A DNA stretch of 64,000 bases from assembly GCA_963833585.1 (NCBI GenBank), contig CAWHYF010000003.1, positions 186,001-250,000 on the forward strand. The letters are read 5' to 3'. This DNA comes from Bog-756 sp963833585 (GTDB lineage: Bacteria > Actinomycetota > Acidimicrobiia > Acidimicrobiales > RAAP-2). The number at the start of each line of letters is the position of its first letter. The stretch's first letter is position 1. Below the pieces are notes generated by a model. The model saw only the letters and a program-made list of their open reading frames with translations. It did no database searches and was not told the origin of the DNA. The position numbers were made by a program, and so were the translations under genes. This document shows, piece by piece, positions 36,531 to 44,930 of this stretch.

Positions 36531-37339
36531 TTGGTGGTTCCGCCGGGCTTCGTGGTGGAGGTCGGGGGTTGGGTGGTGGACGTGACCGGGGCCGTCGTCG
36601 CCGTGGTGGGGAGGGTGGTCGCCGTGGTGGGAAGGGTGGTCGCCGTGGTCGAGCCGGTAGCCGCGCTGATGAGGGCAGTGATGACCTTGGCCGGGGGCTT
36701 CGGCACCGTGGCCGTGGCCGGGACGAAGGCCATGGTGATCAGCTGGCCGTTCTGAAACAGGAGGTCCTCGGGGGGCCCGCTCGTCTCGGTCCCCTTCTTG
36801 GAGGTGAAGCTGGGCCAGCTGTCGACGATCACCACGCCGGGCTTCCCGGCGTCAGGAGTCCCCTTGGGACAGACGTCACCGTTGCTCCAGGCCTGCTTGC
36901 CCGGGTACTGGAGGGTGGAGGAGCTGAGCTCGAGACCCTTGTAGCCGGACACGAACTTGCCCAGGGTGGCGTTACTACCTGATTCGGAGCTGTTCTTCGG
37001 GTGCACGGTGATGACCCCGTTGCCGTTGGCGGTGAGACCGGTCTTGGCCGAATTGGTGCTGGCCGGGAGGTCGGGCTGCAGGGTGCCGCAGATGTCGATG
37101 CCCAGGCCGGCGAACCACGTCTGGCTGGTGGTGGGCGGACCCGTCGACGACGAGGTCTGGTGGGTCCGCTGATACCGGCTGAAGCCGATCAGCAAGAGCC
37201 CCACGATGCAGATGAGGGCGAGACTGGCGTACCAGTTGACCGGCATCTGGCCGCGATAGGTCCGGCCCCCGCCCGTGGTGGCGGCCCGCTCCACCCATTT
37301 GCCGGTCGAGTTGCCCTTGCCCGTCGAGTTGCTCGCCAT
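36527..37339 (-). CDS. Single-helix membrane-anchored extracellular protein, Thr-rich tail
   Basis: A 270-residue protein of no family I can name. A basic cytoplasmic N-terminus with the near-repeat STGKGNSTGKW is followed by a helix (WYASLALICIVGLLLIGF, about 36-53). An extracellular domain of about 160 residues then carries a conserved-looking FAGLGIDICGTLQPDLPAS, VHPKNSSESGSNATLGKF and DVCPKGT (two cysteines that may pair). The last 45 residues are threonine-rich repeats (TTATTLP twice) and look like a wall-spanning or glycosylated stalk. It is translationally coupled to the pyrophosphorylase gene, which suggests an envelope-glycan role. Confidence 0.7.
   Translation of the reverse strand: MASNSTGKGNSTGKWVERAATTGGGRTYRGQMPVNWYASLALICIVGLLLIGFSRYQRTHQTSSSTGPPTTSQTWFAGLGIDICGTLQPDLPASTNSAKTGLTANGNGVITVHPKNSSESGSNATLGKFVSGYKGLELSSSTLQYPGKQAWSNGDVCPKGTPDAGKPGVVIVDSWPSFTSKKGTETSGPPEDLLFQNGQLITMAFVPATATVPKPPAKVITALISAATGSTTATTLPTTATTLPTTATTAPVTSTTQPPTSTTKPGGTTK
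36597..36651. repeat. 21-bp coding tandem repeat (Thr-rich stalk)
   Basis: Two copies of GTCGCCGTGGTGGGGAGGGTG (36597-36617; 36618-36638 with one change) and a partial third encode the TTATTLP units at the end of the anchored protein. The unit is in frame, so length variation is tolerated. Confidence 0.85.
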
Positions 37340-37388
37340 GATCGGAGGACACCCTACAGCCTGCGCCCGGGCGTTCCGGACGCACCCG

Positions 37389-38318
37389 TCACCGCCCGGT
37401 CAACCGGGCCACGCAGGCCAGAATGGCCCGGACCCCGATCCCGAGAGCCACCAGTGGAAGGAGGGCGCGTCGCCAGCCCCGCGAGGACCGGCCGGCGAAC
37501 CGCAAGAGGGACCGGTGATGCTCGACGATCATTCGGTAGGGATGGTGGTCGGTCGAGACCCCCTGCCGGTGGGTCACCTCGGCCGTGGGCACATACGCCG
37601 CTGACCAGCCGATCTCCCTCAGCCGCCAGCACAGGTCCACATCCTCGGCGTACATGAAGTACGACTCGTCGAACCCGCCGACCTCCTCGAAGGCCGATCG
37701 GCGGACCAGAAAACACGCCCCCGAGACCCAGTCGACCTCGACCGCCACCCCGGTGGCGTCATCCAGCTCATGGTGCTGGTAGGCACGGGTGAACCGGTTG
37801 TCGGGGGCGAAGATGCCCAACAGCGCGTGGCCACCGGCGTCGATCAAGGACGGGAAACGACGGGCCGACGGGTACCGGGCGCCCTCCGAGGTGCGGATCA
37901 TCGGTCCGACCAGGGCCCGCCGGGGATGCTCGGCCAGCGCCCCGGCCAGGGCGGCCAATGCCCCCGACCGGACGTCGAGGTCGGGATTGCACACCACGAT
38001 CAGGGGTTCGTCGGTGGCGGCCACCCCACGGTTGGCCGCGGCGCCGTAGCCCAGGTTCCGCCCCGGATCGATCACCTCGAGGGCCGGATGGAGGGACCGG
38101 ACCCGATCCACAGAGCCGTCCCTGGAGCCGTTGTCCACCACCACCAACCGGGAGGCGCCATCCGATCGCCACGCTTCCACGCACCGGAGAAGGGCCTCGC
38201 CGGACTCGTAGTTCACGATGACCACCACCGCGCTCAAGACCGATCCGGGCCCGTCGGTCGCGTCGGGTCCGTCGGGTCCGTCGGCCGGCGCTGTGCGCCC
38301 CTCGGCGCCCCCCGTCAC
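37389..38318 (-). CDS. GT2 glycosyltransferase, WbbL/rhamnosyltransferase-like
   Basis: A 309-residue GT-A enzyme: VVVIVNYESGEALLRCVEAW, VVVDNGSRDGSVDRV, NLGYGAAANRGVA, VVCNPDLDVRSGAL (DxD) and VDWVSGACFLVRRSAFEEVGGFDESYFMYAEDVDLCWRLREIGW. The last block is diagnostic of the WbbL-type subfamily that includes rhamnosyltransferases. In mycobacteria WbbL adds rhamnose to the galactan linker lipid. The C-terminus has a hydrophobic helix (LLPLVALGIGVRAILACVARL) that may attach it to the membrane. rmlB and rmlD are in the same block, which supports dTDP-rhamnose as donor. Four-base overlap with the next GT2 gene. Confidence 0.85.
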   Translation of the reverse strand: MTGGAEGRTAPADGPDGPDATDGPGSVLSAVVVIVNYESGEALLRCVEAWRSDGASRLVVVDNGSRDGSVDRVRSLHPALEVIDPGRNLGYGAAANRGVAATDEPLIVVCNPDLDVRSGALAALAGALAEHPRRALVGPMIRTSEGARYPSARRFPSLIDAGGHALLGIFAPDNRFTRAYQHHELDDATGVAVEVDWVSGACFLVRRSAFEEVGGFDESYFMYAEDVDLCWRLREIGWSAAYVPTAEVTHRQGVSTDHHPYRMIVEHHRSLLRFAGRSSRGWRRALLPLVALGIGVRAILACVARLTGR

Positions 38319-39064
38319 CGATCCAGCCGGGTGAACCGGTACTTGACCAGGGCCCTCACGGCCCCGAACCCGTCCCGCCAGGTGATCTTCTTGCCCTCGT
38401 CGGGCTCCCGGCCGGCGTAGGAGATGGGCACCTCGTAGATCCGGTAGCCGCGGCGGAGGACCTTGGCGGTGATCTCCGGCTCGAATTCGAACCGGTCCGA
38501 CTCGATGGTGATCCCCTCGAGCACCCGGCGGTCGAACATCTTGTAGCAGGTCTCCATGTCCGAGAGGGTCGAGGAGTAGAGGACGTTGGTGACCAGCGAC
38601 AGGAACCGGTTGCCGATCCAGTGGAGGGGCAACATGTTCCTGCGCTCACCGGTGAAGCGGCTGCCGTAGACCACCTGCGCCTTGTTCCGGAGGATCGGGT
38701 CGAGGAGGCGGGACCAGTCGAGCGGGTCGTACTCGAGGTCGGCGTCCTGCACCAGCACCAGGTCACCACGCGCCGCCGCCAGCCCGGTGCGGATGGCGGC
38801 ACCCTTACCCCGGTTGCGCTCATGTTCGATCACCCGGATGCTCGAGTCGCCCAGTGCGGCCAACACCTTGTCGGTGCCGTCCGAGGAGCCGTCGTCCACC
38901 ACGATCACCTCGATGTCCACCGGTAGTTCAACGGCACGGATACGGCGGATCACCTCGGCCACGGTCGACCGCTCGTTGAAGACCGGCACGATGACGGACA
39001 AGAGGGCGTACCGGTGGCTGTCGGGCTCCTGCGCGTCCGACCCTCCGGATGGAAGGTCACTCAT
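38315..39064 (-). CDS. GT2 glycosyltransferase, polyprenyl-phosphate mannose synthase-like
   Basis: A 249-residue enzyme: LSVIVPVFNERSTVAEVIRRI, VVDDGSSDGTDKVL, HERNRGKGAAIRTGLAAARGDLVLVQDADLEYDPLDW (DAD metal site), GSRFTGERRNMLPLHWIGNRFLSLVTNVLY and DMETCYKMFDRRVLEGI. This is the DPM1/GtrB-like group that moves a sugar from a nucleotide to polyprenyl phosphate on the inner face of the membrane. No C-terminal membrane helices are present, as in the soluble DPM1 type. It would supply lipid-linked sugar to the GT-C-like membrane proteins of the window. Confidence 0.87.
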   Translation of the reverse strand: MSDLPSGGSDAQEPDSHRYALLSVIVPVFNERSTVAEVIRRIRAVELPVDIEVIVVDDGSSDGTDKVLAALGDSSIRVIEHERNRGKGAAIRTGLAAARGDLVLVQDADLEYDPLDWSRLLDPILRNKAQVVYGSRFTGERRNMLPLHWIGNRFLSLVTNVLYSSTLSDMETCYKMFDRRVLEGITIESDRFEFEPEITAKVLRRGYRIYEVPISYAGREPDEGKKITWRDGFGAVRALVKYRFTRLDR

Positions 39065-39151
39065 CGCCGGACTCGTCGGTCGGGGCGGGGACGGAAGGCT
39101 TCTGGCGCATGGGGGCGATCACCTCGGGTCGGCAGCCGGAGGCCGGCCGCC

Positions 39152-40150
39152 TCAGACCCTGCCATTGTTACCGCTCCCGCCACTGTCTGCGGCGGAAGCC
39201 GAAATTCCGGAGATTCCCGGCTCCGCCGCGACCGCGGCGGCGGTGCGGGCCAGGCCTTCCCGCAGCCCGGTGGTCGGTTCCCACCCGAGGGCGGAACGGG
39301 CCAGGGTGATGTCGGGACGGCGCCGGGTGGGGTCGTCCACCGGGAGGGGCAGGTGCACAATGGTCGACGTCGATCCCAGCAGGTCGACCACGGTGCGGGC
39401 CAGCTCCAAGACCGTGTACTCGTCGGGATTCCCGATGTTCACCGGTCCCACCAGATCCGAGTCGAAGAGACTGATCAGTCCTCTGACCTCGTCGTCCACG
39501 TAGCAGAGGCTACGGGTCTGGCTGCCGTCACCGTAGACGGTGAGCGGTTCACCCCGGAGCGCCTGCACGAGGAAGTTCGACACCACCCGGCCGTCGTCGG
39601 GCCGGAGACGCGGTCCGTAGGTGTTGAAGATCCGTACGATGGCCACGTCGGCGTCCAACTGCCGGTGATGTGCCATGGTCAGCGCCTCGGCGAACCGCTT
39701 GGCCTCGTCGTAGACGCTCCGAGGACCAACCGGATTGACGTTGCCCCAGTACGACTCGGTCTGAGGATGCACGTCGGGGTCCCCGTACACCTCGCTGGTC
39801 GAGGCCAGCAGGAAGCGGGCCCCGTGGGTCTCGGCCAACTCGAGTCCCCGACGGGTCCCCTCGCTCCCCACCGCCAAGGTCTCCAGGGGCAGTGCGAGGT
39901 AGTCGGGGGGCGACGCCGGGCTGGCCAGGTTGAAGACCCCGTCCACCGCGCCGTCGACCGGGATGGACCGGGTGATGTCGGCCGGCACCAGCGTGAAGTT
40001 GGCATGGTCGTCGAGGTGGGCCACGTTGGTCCGGCGGCCGGTCGAGAAATCGTCGACACAGACGACGTGGTCGCCGCGCTCGAGCAGGTGGTCACACAGG
40101 TGCGAGCCGAGGAATCCGCCGCCGCCCAGGACCACCAGTCGGAGGGTCAC
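39152..40150 (-). CDS. UDP-glucuronate decarboxylase (UDP-xylose synthase)-like SDR
   Basis: A 332-residue extended SDR: LRLVVLGGGGFLGSHLCDHLLERGDHVVCVDDFSTG, VFNLASPASPPDY, LASTSEVYGDPDVHPQTESYWGNVNPVGPRSVYDEAKRFAEAL (YxxxK) and RIFNTYGPRLRPDDGRVVSNFL. The ASPASPPDY and YWGNVNPxGPRSxYDEAKR motifs are characteristic of UDP-glucuronate decarboxylases. The cofactor loop reads GGGGFLG where most have GGAGFIG. Start is the GTG at 40150. It lies 79 bp downstream of the UDP-glucose dehydrogenase gene, which would produce its substrate. Confidence 0.88.
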   Translation of the reverse strand: MTLRLVVLGGGGFLGSHLCDHLLERGDHVVCVDDFSTGRRTNVAHLDDHANFTLVPADITRSIPVDGAVDGVFNLASPASPPDYLALPLETLAVGSEGTRRGLELAETHGARFLLASTSEVYGDPDVHPQTESYWGNVNPVGPRSVYDEAKRFAEALTMAHHRQLDADVAIVRIFNTYGPRLRPDDGRVVSNFLVQALRGEPLTVYGDGSQTRSLCYVDDEVRGLISLFDSDLVGPVNIGNPDEYTVLELARTVVDLLGSTSTIVHLPLPVDDPTRRRPDITLARSALGWEPTTGLREGLARTAAAVAAEPGISGISASAADSGGSGNNGRV

Positions 40151-40229
40151 CGTGCCGTCACCACCCGCCACGAACCCGCCGATCCGGTCACCGCCGGGTG
40201 CCACACGCGCCCGCGTCTCCGCCGGACCG

Positions 40230-41705
40230 TCAACGCCGGCCGATTCCGGTGTAGTCGAAACCGATTCGTCGCAGGTGGGCCGGATCGAGCAGGTTGCGGG
40301 CGTCGACCACCACGGGCACCGCCATCGAGTCGCGGATCCGGGCGAAATCGAGCCACCGGAACTCGTCCCACTCGGTGAGTACCACGGTCGCCACCGCGCC
40401 CCGGCAGGCCGCGTAGGCGTCAGGGAAGGCCCGGAGCATTCGGTTCATGTCCGGCCCGGGCTCCGCGGTCTCCGCTCCGGCTACGCCCGCTACCGGGATC
40501 GACTCCTCGCCCAGGGGGACTTCGACGGTGGGGTCGAACGCCTGAACGTGGGCCCCTTCCTGTACCAGGCGTCGCACCACCTCGATCGCAGGCGAGTTGC
40601 GAAGGTCGTCGGTGCCGGCCTTGAAGGTCAGACCCCATACGGCGATGACCGACCCCTCGAGCCCGCCCTGGGTGGCGGTTCGGACCTTGTTGACCACTCG
40701 CTCGAACTGCTCGTCGTTGGTGGCGATGGCTCCCTTCAGAAAGGAGAAGTCGTATCCGGCCTGCTCGGCGATGTGCACCAGCGCCCGGGTGTCCTTCGGC
40801 AGGCAGCTCCCTCCCCACCCGGGACCGGGTCGCAGGTACTCGAATCCGATGCGTTTGTCGTAGCCGAGCCCGAGGATGACGTCTCGGACGTCGGCACCCA
40901 CCGCTTCGCACAGACCGGCCACGGCGTTGACGAAGCTCAGTTTGGTGGCCAGGAAGGCATTCGAGGCGTACTTGATGGTCTCCGCCGTCGCGGCGTCCGT
41001 GATCAGCAGCGGCGCATGGGTCCCGGAGAACAGGTCCCCCACCTTGGCCGCGGCCGACTGGTCGTCGGCACCCACCACGATGCGCTCAGGGTGCAGGCTG
41101 TCGGGAACGGCGGTCCCCTCCCGAAGGAACTCGGGATTGGACACGACGGTCAGGTCCGAGCGACCGAGCACCCGCTCGACCACCAAGGTGGAGCCCACCG
41201 GCACCGTCGACTTGTTCACAATGATGGTTCCGGAGGCCAGTAGGGGGCTGATCTCCTTGGCCACGGCCTCCACGTAGGACAGGTCGGCGGATCCGTCGTC
41301 CGCCTGGGGGGTGGGAACGCACAGAAAGACGAACTCGGCGCCTTCGACGGCGGCCGATGCGCCCACCACGAATCGGAGGCGACCGGCCTCCTGGCCCTCG
41401 CGCACGAGCTCCTCGAGATGGTCCTCCACGATGGGGACCCGCCCACCTTGGAGCATCGTGACCTTGGCCGGGTCGGCATCGCCACAGGTCACCTGGTGAC
41501 CCAGGTGGGCCAAGGTGGCCGCGGTGGGGAGGCCCACATAGCCGACCCCGATGACCGCCACCGTCCGGCCCTTCCCGTCGGACAACGCCCGCGCCGCGTG
41601 CCCGCTCTGGGCGAACTCCGTGCTACCGGATACGGCCGGCTCGGCCGACGAGCGGCCCCCGGAAGGGTGCCCGGACCCTCCGAACACGCCGGGGAGAGGC
41701 GACAT
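40230..41705 (-). CDS. ugd: UDP-glucose 6-dehydrogenase
   Basis: A 491-residue dehydrogenase oxidising UDP-glucose to UDP-glucuronate. VAVIGVGYVGLPTAATLAHLGH is the NAD site, NKSTVPVGSTLVVERVL and SNPEFLREGTAVPDSLHPERIVVG the substrate region, GPGWGGSCLPKDTRAL holds the catalytic cysteine, and WGLTFKAGTDDLRNSPAIEVVRRL the C-terminal domain. About 45 residues precede the Rossmann fold, more than usual. I start at the ATG at 41705; a TTG at 41735 is the alternative. Followed by UDP-xylose synthase; 222 bp upstream (to the rmlD stop at 41927) is non-coding without a clear signal. Confidence 0.94.
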   Translation of the reverse strand: MSPLPGVFGGSGHPSGGRSSAEPAVSGSTEFAQSGHAARALSDGKGRTVAVIGVGYVGLPTAATLAHLGHQVTCGDADPAKVTMLQGGRVPIVEDHLEELVREGQEAGRLRFVVGASAAVEGAEFVFLCVPTPQADDGSADLSYVEAVAKEISPLLASGTIIVNKSTVPVGSTLVVERVLGRSDLTVVSNPEFLREGTAVPDSLHPERIVVGADDQSAAAKVGDLFSGTHAPLLITDAATAETIKYASNAFLATKLSFVNAVAGLCEAVGADVRDVILGLGYDKRIGFEYLRPGPGWGGSCLPKDTRALVHIAEQAGYDFSFLKGAIATNDEQFERVVNKVRTATQGGLEGSVIAVWGLTFKAGTDDLRNSPAIEVVRRLVQEGAHVQAFDPTVEVPLGEESIPVAGVAGAETAEPGPDMNRMLRAFPDAYAACRGAVATVVLTEWDEFRWLDFARIRDSMAVPVVVDARNLLDPAHLRRIGFDYTGIGRR

Positions 41706-41926
41706 CACACCTTGGATCCTGAGTTCACTGGGCAACCATCCTCGGGCCGTGCGGACCTACTCCATGTCGGCTCATTCTCTACCGTCCTGAAGCCACCCGC
41801 ACCCGGCCGCCGGAACCCGAGGGCCGACACCGGTCTCGGAATCAGAAACCGGCAGGTCGGACGGCAGTCCCCCCGTTGTGGAGGACCGGGCCCGGGAGGC
41901 GACGAGCGGCGGCCCGGATCGCCGAC

Positions 41927-42889
41927 TCACCCGACCTCGTCGGGCAGGGCGGCCACGAGACGCCCGAGCGCGTCGGTCCAGTCCGGGAGGAGCGGCAGCC
42001 CGGACAGACGGAGGGCGGCGTTGTCGAGTCGCGAGTTCGCCGGACGGGGGGCGGGCCGGGGAGGGTCCAGGTCGGAGGTGGCGATGGGCTCCACCCGCCC
42101 GGGGTCGAGGCCGGCTGCGGACAGGGTGGCCCGGGCGAACCCGAACCAGGTGGTCTCACCTTGGTTGGTGACGTGGAAGGTGCCCGGCCGCCGGTCGAGA
42201 GCGAGACGGACCAGGGCTCGGGCCAGGTCAGCGGTGAAGGTGGGGCATCCGTGCTGGTCGTCGACGAATCGGAGGGTACCGGCGGGCGTCGCCCGGGCCA
42301 GGCGCAGCACGGTCTTGACCATGTTGGCCCCGTGGGCACCGCTCACCCATGCCGTGCGGACGATGGTGGCCGACAGGCCGGACAGGGCCCGTACCTCCAA
42401 CTCCCCACCCAGCTTGCTCCGGCCGTAGACCGAGCTGGGCCGGGGCGGGTCCCACTCGACGTACGGACGGTCGAGGGTGCCGTCGAAGACGTAGTCGGTC
42501 GACACGTAGATCAGGTGGGCGCCGACGCCGTGGGCGGCCTCGGCGATGTGGCGTGTGCCCATGGCATTCACCGCGAAGGCGGTGTCCGGGTCCGACTCGC
42601 AGGCGTCCACTGCGGTGTAGGCCCCCCCGTGCAGGACCAGGTCGGGCCGGAACGAGTCGACGGCGGACCGCACGGCGGTGCGGTCGGCCACGTCCAGGTT
42701 GTCGATGTCGGTCGAGAGCACGTCAAAGGTGCCTCCGTCGACCGGCGGGAGGATTCCCCCCCGGGCCTCGGATGCCCCGCTCCCGACCGGCACCCCCCCG
42801 GCGGGCGCTCCTCCGGCCAAGACATCACGTAGATCCCGGCCCAGCTGGCCGTCCCCCCCGGTCAGGAGGACCCGAAGCGGGCGGTTCAC
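41927..42889 (-). CDS. rmlD: dTDP-4-dehydrorhamnose reductase
   Basis: A 320-residue SDR for the last step of dTDP-L-rhamnose synthesis. LRVLLTGGDGQLGRDLRDVL is the cofactor loop, GGAYTAVDACESDPDTAFAVNAMGTRHIAEAA and YVSTDYVFDG are RmlD hallmarks, YGRSKLGGE the catalytic Tyr-Lys, and FVDDQHGCPTFTADLARAL and VTNQGETTWFGFARATL follow. There is an unusual insertion of about 30 residues after the first helix (AGGAPAGGVPVGSGASEARGG). Start is the GTG at 42889, overlapping the rmlB stop as GTGA. rmlC was not seen in the window. Confidence 0.95.
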   Translation of the reverse strand: MNRPLRVLLTGGDGQLGRDLRDVLAGGAPAGGVPVGSGASEARGGILPPVDGGTFDVLSTDIDNLDVADRTAVRSAVDSFRPDLVLHGGAYTAVDACESDPDTAFAVNAMGTRHIAEAAHGVGAHLIYVSTDYVFDGTLDRPYVEWDPPRPSSVYGRSKLGGELEVRALSGLSATIVRTAWVSGAHGANMVKTVLRLARATPAGTLRFVDDQHGCPTFTADLARALVRLALDRRPGTFHVTNQGETTWFGFARATLSAAGLDPGRVEPIATSDLDPPRPAPRPANSRLDNAALRLSGLPLLPDWTDALGRLVAALPDEVG

Positions 42890-43917
42890 GAACTCGAGGA
42901 CGGTCCCGAGGAAGGATCGGCCGACCACGCCCCCTCGACCACCGGGGCCCGGTCACGGAGCGGCTCCCACCAGCTCCGGTTGGCGGCGTACCACGCCACC
43001 GTGTCGGCCAGTCCCTGCTCGAAGGCCACGGTCGGCTCCCAGCCCAGCACCCGGCGGATCTTCGACGAGTCGAGGAGATAGCGCCGGTCGTGGCTCGGGC
43101 GGTCGGGCACGATCTCCTTCAGGCTCTGCGGCTTGCCGGTGGCGGCGAGTACGGCGTCGGCGATCTCTTCGATGCTGGCCTCGATCCCGCTCCCCACGTT
43201 GTAGGTCTCCCCCACCACCCCGTGCTGGAGCACCAGTTCGATCGCCCGGCAGTGGTCGTCCACGTGAAGCCACTCCCGCCGGTTCTGCGTGGAGGCATAC
43301 AGAGGCAGGGACTGGTCGTCGAGAGCTTTGGCGGTGAACAACGGAATGACCTTCTCAGGGAATTGGTAGGGGCCGTAGTTGTTGCAGCAGTTGGTGATGG
43401 TGGCGGGGAGGGCGAAGGTCTCCACGTAGGCACGAACGGCATGGTCGGCGCCGGCCTTGGAGGCGTTGTAGGGGGTGCGCGGCCGATAGGGGGTGTCTTC
43501 GGTGAACACCTCGTCGGAGTCGAGGGGCAGGTCCCCATAGACCTCGCAGGTCGAAATGTGGTGGAACCGGATCACGCCGTGCCTACGGGCCGCCTCGGCC
43601 AGGGTCTGGGTGCCCAGCACGTTGGTCCGGAAGAATCGGGCCGGGTCCAGGATGGCCAGGCTGTTGTGCGACTCGGCGGCGAAGTTCACGATGATGTCGA
43701 TCTCGTGATCGGCCAGGGTCTTGGCCACCATCTCGAGATCCCCGATGTCCCCCTGCACGAAGGTGATCCGGTCTTCGACGTCGGCCAGGTTGGGGCGGTT
43801 GCCGGCGTAGGTCAGCACGTCGTAGGCCACCACCTGGTCGCCCGGATGGTTCCGGACCCAGAAGCGCACGAAGTTGGAGCCGATGAAGCCGGCTCCGCCG
43901 GTCACAAGTAGTCGCAT
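42886..43917 (-). CDS. rmlB: dTDP-glucose 4,6-dehydratase
   Basis: A 343-residue extended SDR making dTDP-4-keto-6-deoxyglucose. RLLVTGGAGFIGSNFVRFW, YDVLTYAGNRPNLADVEDRITFVQGDIGD, FAAESHNSLAILDPARFF, HISTCEVYGDL, YNASKAGADHAVRAY (YxxxK) and NNYGPYQFPEKVIPLF are the classical RmlB motifs. Note HNSLAILDP where most have HVDRSI. The last 15 residues are serine-rich. First gene of the minus-strand envelope block, with 99 bp of sequence without obvious signals before birA. Confidence 0.95.
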   Translation of the reverse strand: MRLLVTGGAGFIGSNFVRFWVRNHPGDQVVAYDVLTYAGNRPNLADVEDRITFVQGDIGDLEMVAKTLADHEIDIIVNFAAESHNSLAILDPARFFRTNVLGTQTLAEAARRHGVIRFHHISTCEVYGDLPLDSDEVFTEDTPYRPRTPYNASKAGADHAVRAYVETFALPATITNCCNNYGPYQFPEKVIPLFTAKALDDQSLPLYASTQNRREWLHVDDHCRAIELVLQHGVVGETYNVGSGIEASIEEIADAVLAATGKPQSLKEIVPDRPSHDRRYLLDSSKIRRVLGWEPTVAFEQGLADTVAWYAANRSWWEPLRDRAPVVEGAWSADPSSGPSSSS

Positions 43918-44014
43918 GATGGTGGAATGTTACTCACGGCCGACTGCGCCCCGGGGCTGCCCCGGCATGCGGCGCTCTGGAAGGGGCCGGGGGATGGGAT
44001 CCGGTCGACCCAGC

Positions 44015-44046
44015 GGTCAGGTGAGCCGGCGGTCAGGTGAGCCGGC
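44015..44046. repeat. 16-bp tandem duplication at the birA 3' end
   Basis: GGTCAGGTGAGCCGGC occurs twice in a row (44015-44030, 44031-44046). The copy nearer birA encodes the last residues; the second contains the TGA. As 16 is not a multiple of three, the duplication has probably replaced the original C-terminus. Confidence 0.85.
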
Positions 44047-44841
44047 GGGCGGGCGGACATGGACCACATCCCCGGCCACGACGATCCGGCTCGTGCCCTC
44101 CACCTCCACCACCAGGTGGCCCTCGGCGGTCACATCCACCGCCGCCCCCTCGAAGGCCGAATCGGCCAGCTCGATCCGGACCGGCGTGCCGATGGTGGTG
44201 CACCGGTTCCGGAGCTCGTCCGACTGACGGACCCGGCCCGGCACCGTCCCGAGGTCGACCAGTCGCGGCTCCAGGTCCTCCAGGAGGCCGTCCAGGACCG
44301 CGGAGCGGTCCACCGGGTGCCCGACCTGCTGGCTGACGGACGTGGCGCTTCCGACCAACGCCTCGGGGAGATCGGCGTCGGTGGCCGGCCAGTTCACATT
44401 GATCCCGATGCCGACCACGATGGCGCCCGGAGCGGTGGGAGTCGCCCCACCGGCCGGGCCGGACGGATCAGTCAGGTCGCCTTCGGCCAAGACCCCGGCC
44501 AGCTTGCGGCCGTCGGGTCCCAGCAGGTCGTTGGGCCACTTGAGGCCCAGTCGCAGACCGGCGGCCGACTCGACCCCCTCTGCCGCGGCCAGGGCCACCA
44601 CCGCGCTGGCCAGGTGCCGCTCTGCGGCGGGGAGGTCCGGACGCAACAGGACCGACAACAGCAGGTTGGCGCCGGCGGGGGCCTCCCAGCGTCGCCCCAG
44701 GCGTCCCTTCCCCGCACTCTGGAACTCGGCTACCGCCACCACCCCGTCGGGAGCGCCGGATCGGGCCTCCTCCAGCAGATATCGATTGGTGGAATCGATG
44801 GTCTCGAAGTGCCGGATGTCGGTGAAACGGGTGCCCGGCAT
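44017..44841 (-). CDS. birA: Biotin--[acetyl-CoA-carboxylase] ligase
   Basis: A 274-residue biotin protein ligase that activates biotin as biotinyl-AMP and attaches it to the lysine of BCCP. STNRYLLEEARSGAPDGVVAVAEFQSAGKGRLGRRW contains the GRGRxG-type biotinyl-AMP loop, here GKGRLG. LKWPNDLLGPDGRKLAGVLAE has the KWPNDL motif, and IVVGIGINVNW the second binding strand. There is no N-terminal DNA-binding domain, so it is a monofunctional class I ligase and not a bio repressor. It diverges, across 89 bp, from the gene of its likely substrate protein. Confidence 0.95.
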   Translation of the reverse strand: MPGTRFTDIRHFETIDSTNRYLLEEARSGAPDGVVAVAEFQSAGKGRLGRRWEAPAGANLLLSVLLRPDLPAAERHLASAVVALAAAEGVESAAGLRLGLKWPNDLLGPDGRKLAGVLAEGDLTDPSGPAGGATPTAPGAIVVGIGINVNWPATDADLPEALVGSATSVSQQVGHPVDRSAVLDGLLEDLEPRLVDLGTVPGRVRQSDELRNRCTTIGTPVRIELADSAFEGAAVDVTAEGHLVVEVEGTSRIVVAGDVVHVRPPAGSPDRRLT

Positions 44842-44930
44842 GGCACACACCCTACGGGCCGTGACAGTGTTAGAACGCCTCGGGATGGCGGAGCCGCCGT
44901 CCCATGCCCGTCCGAATCGAAAGGCGCAGC

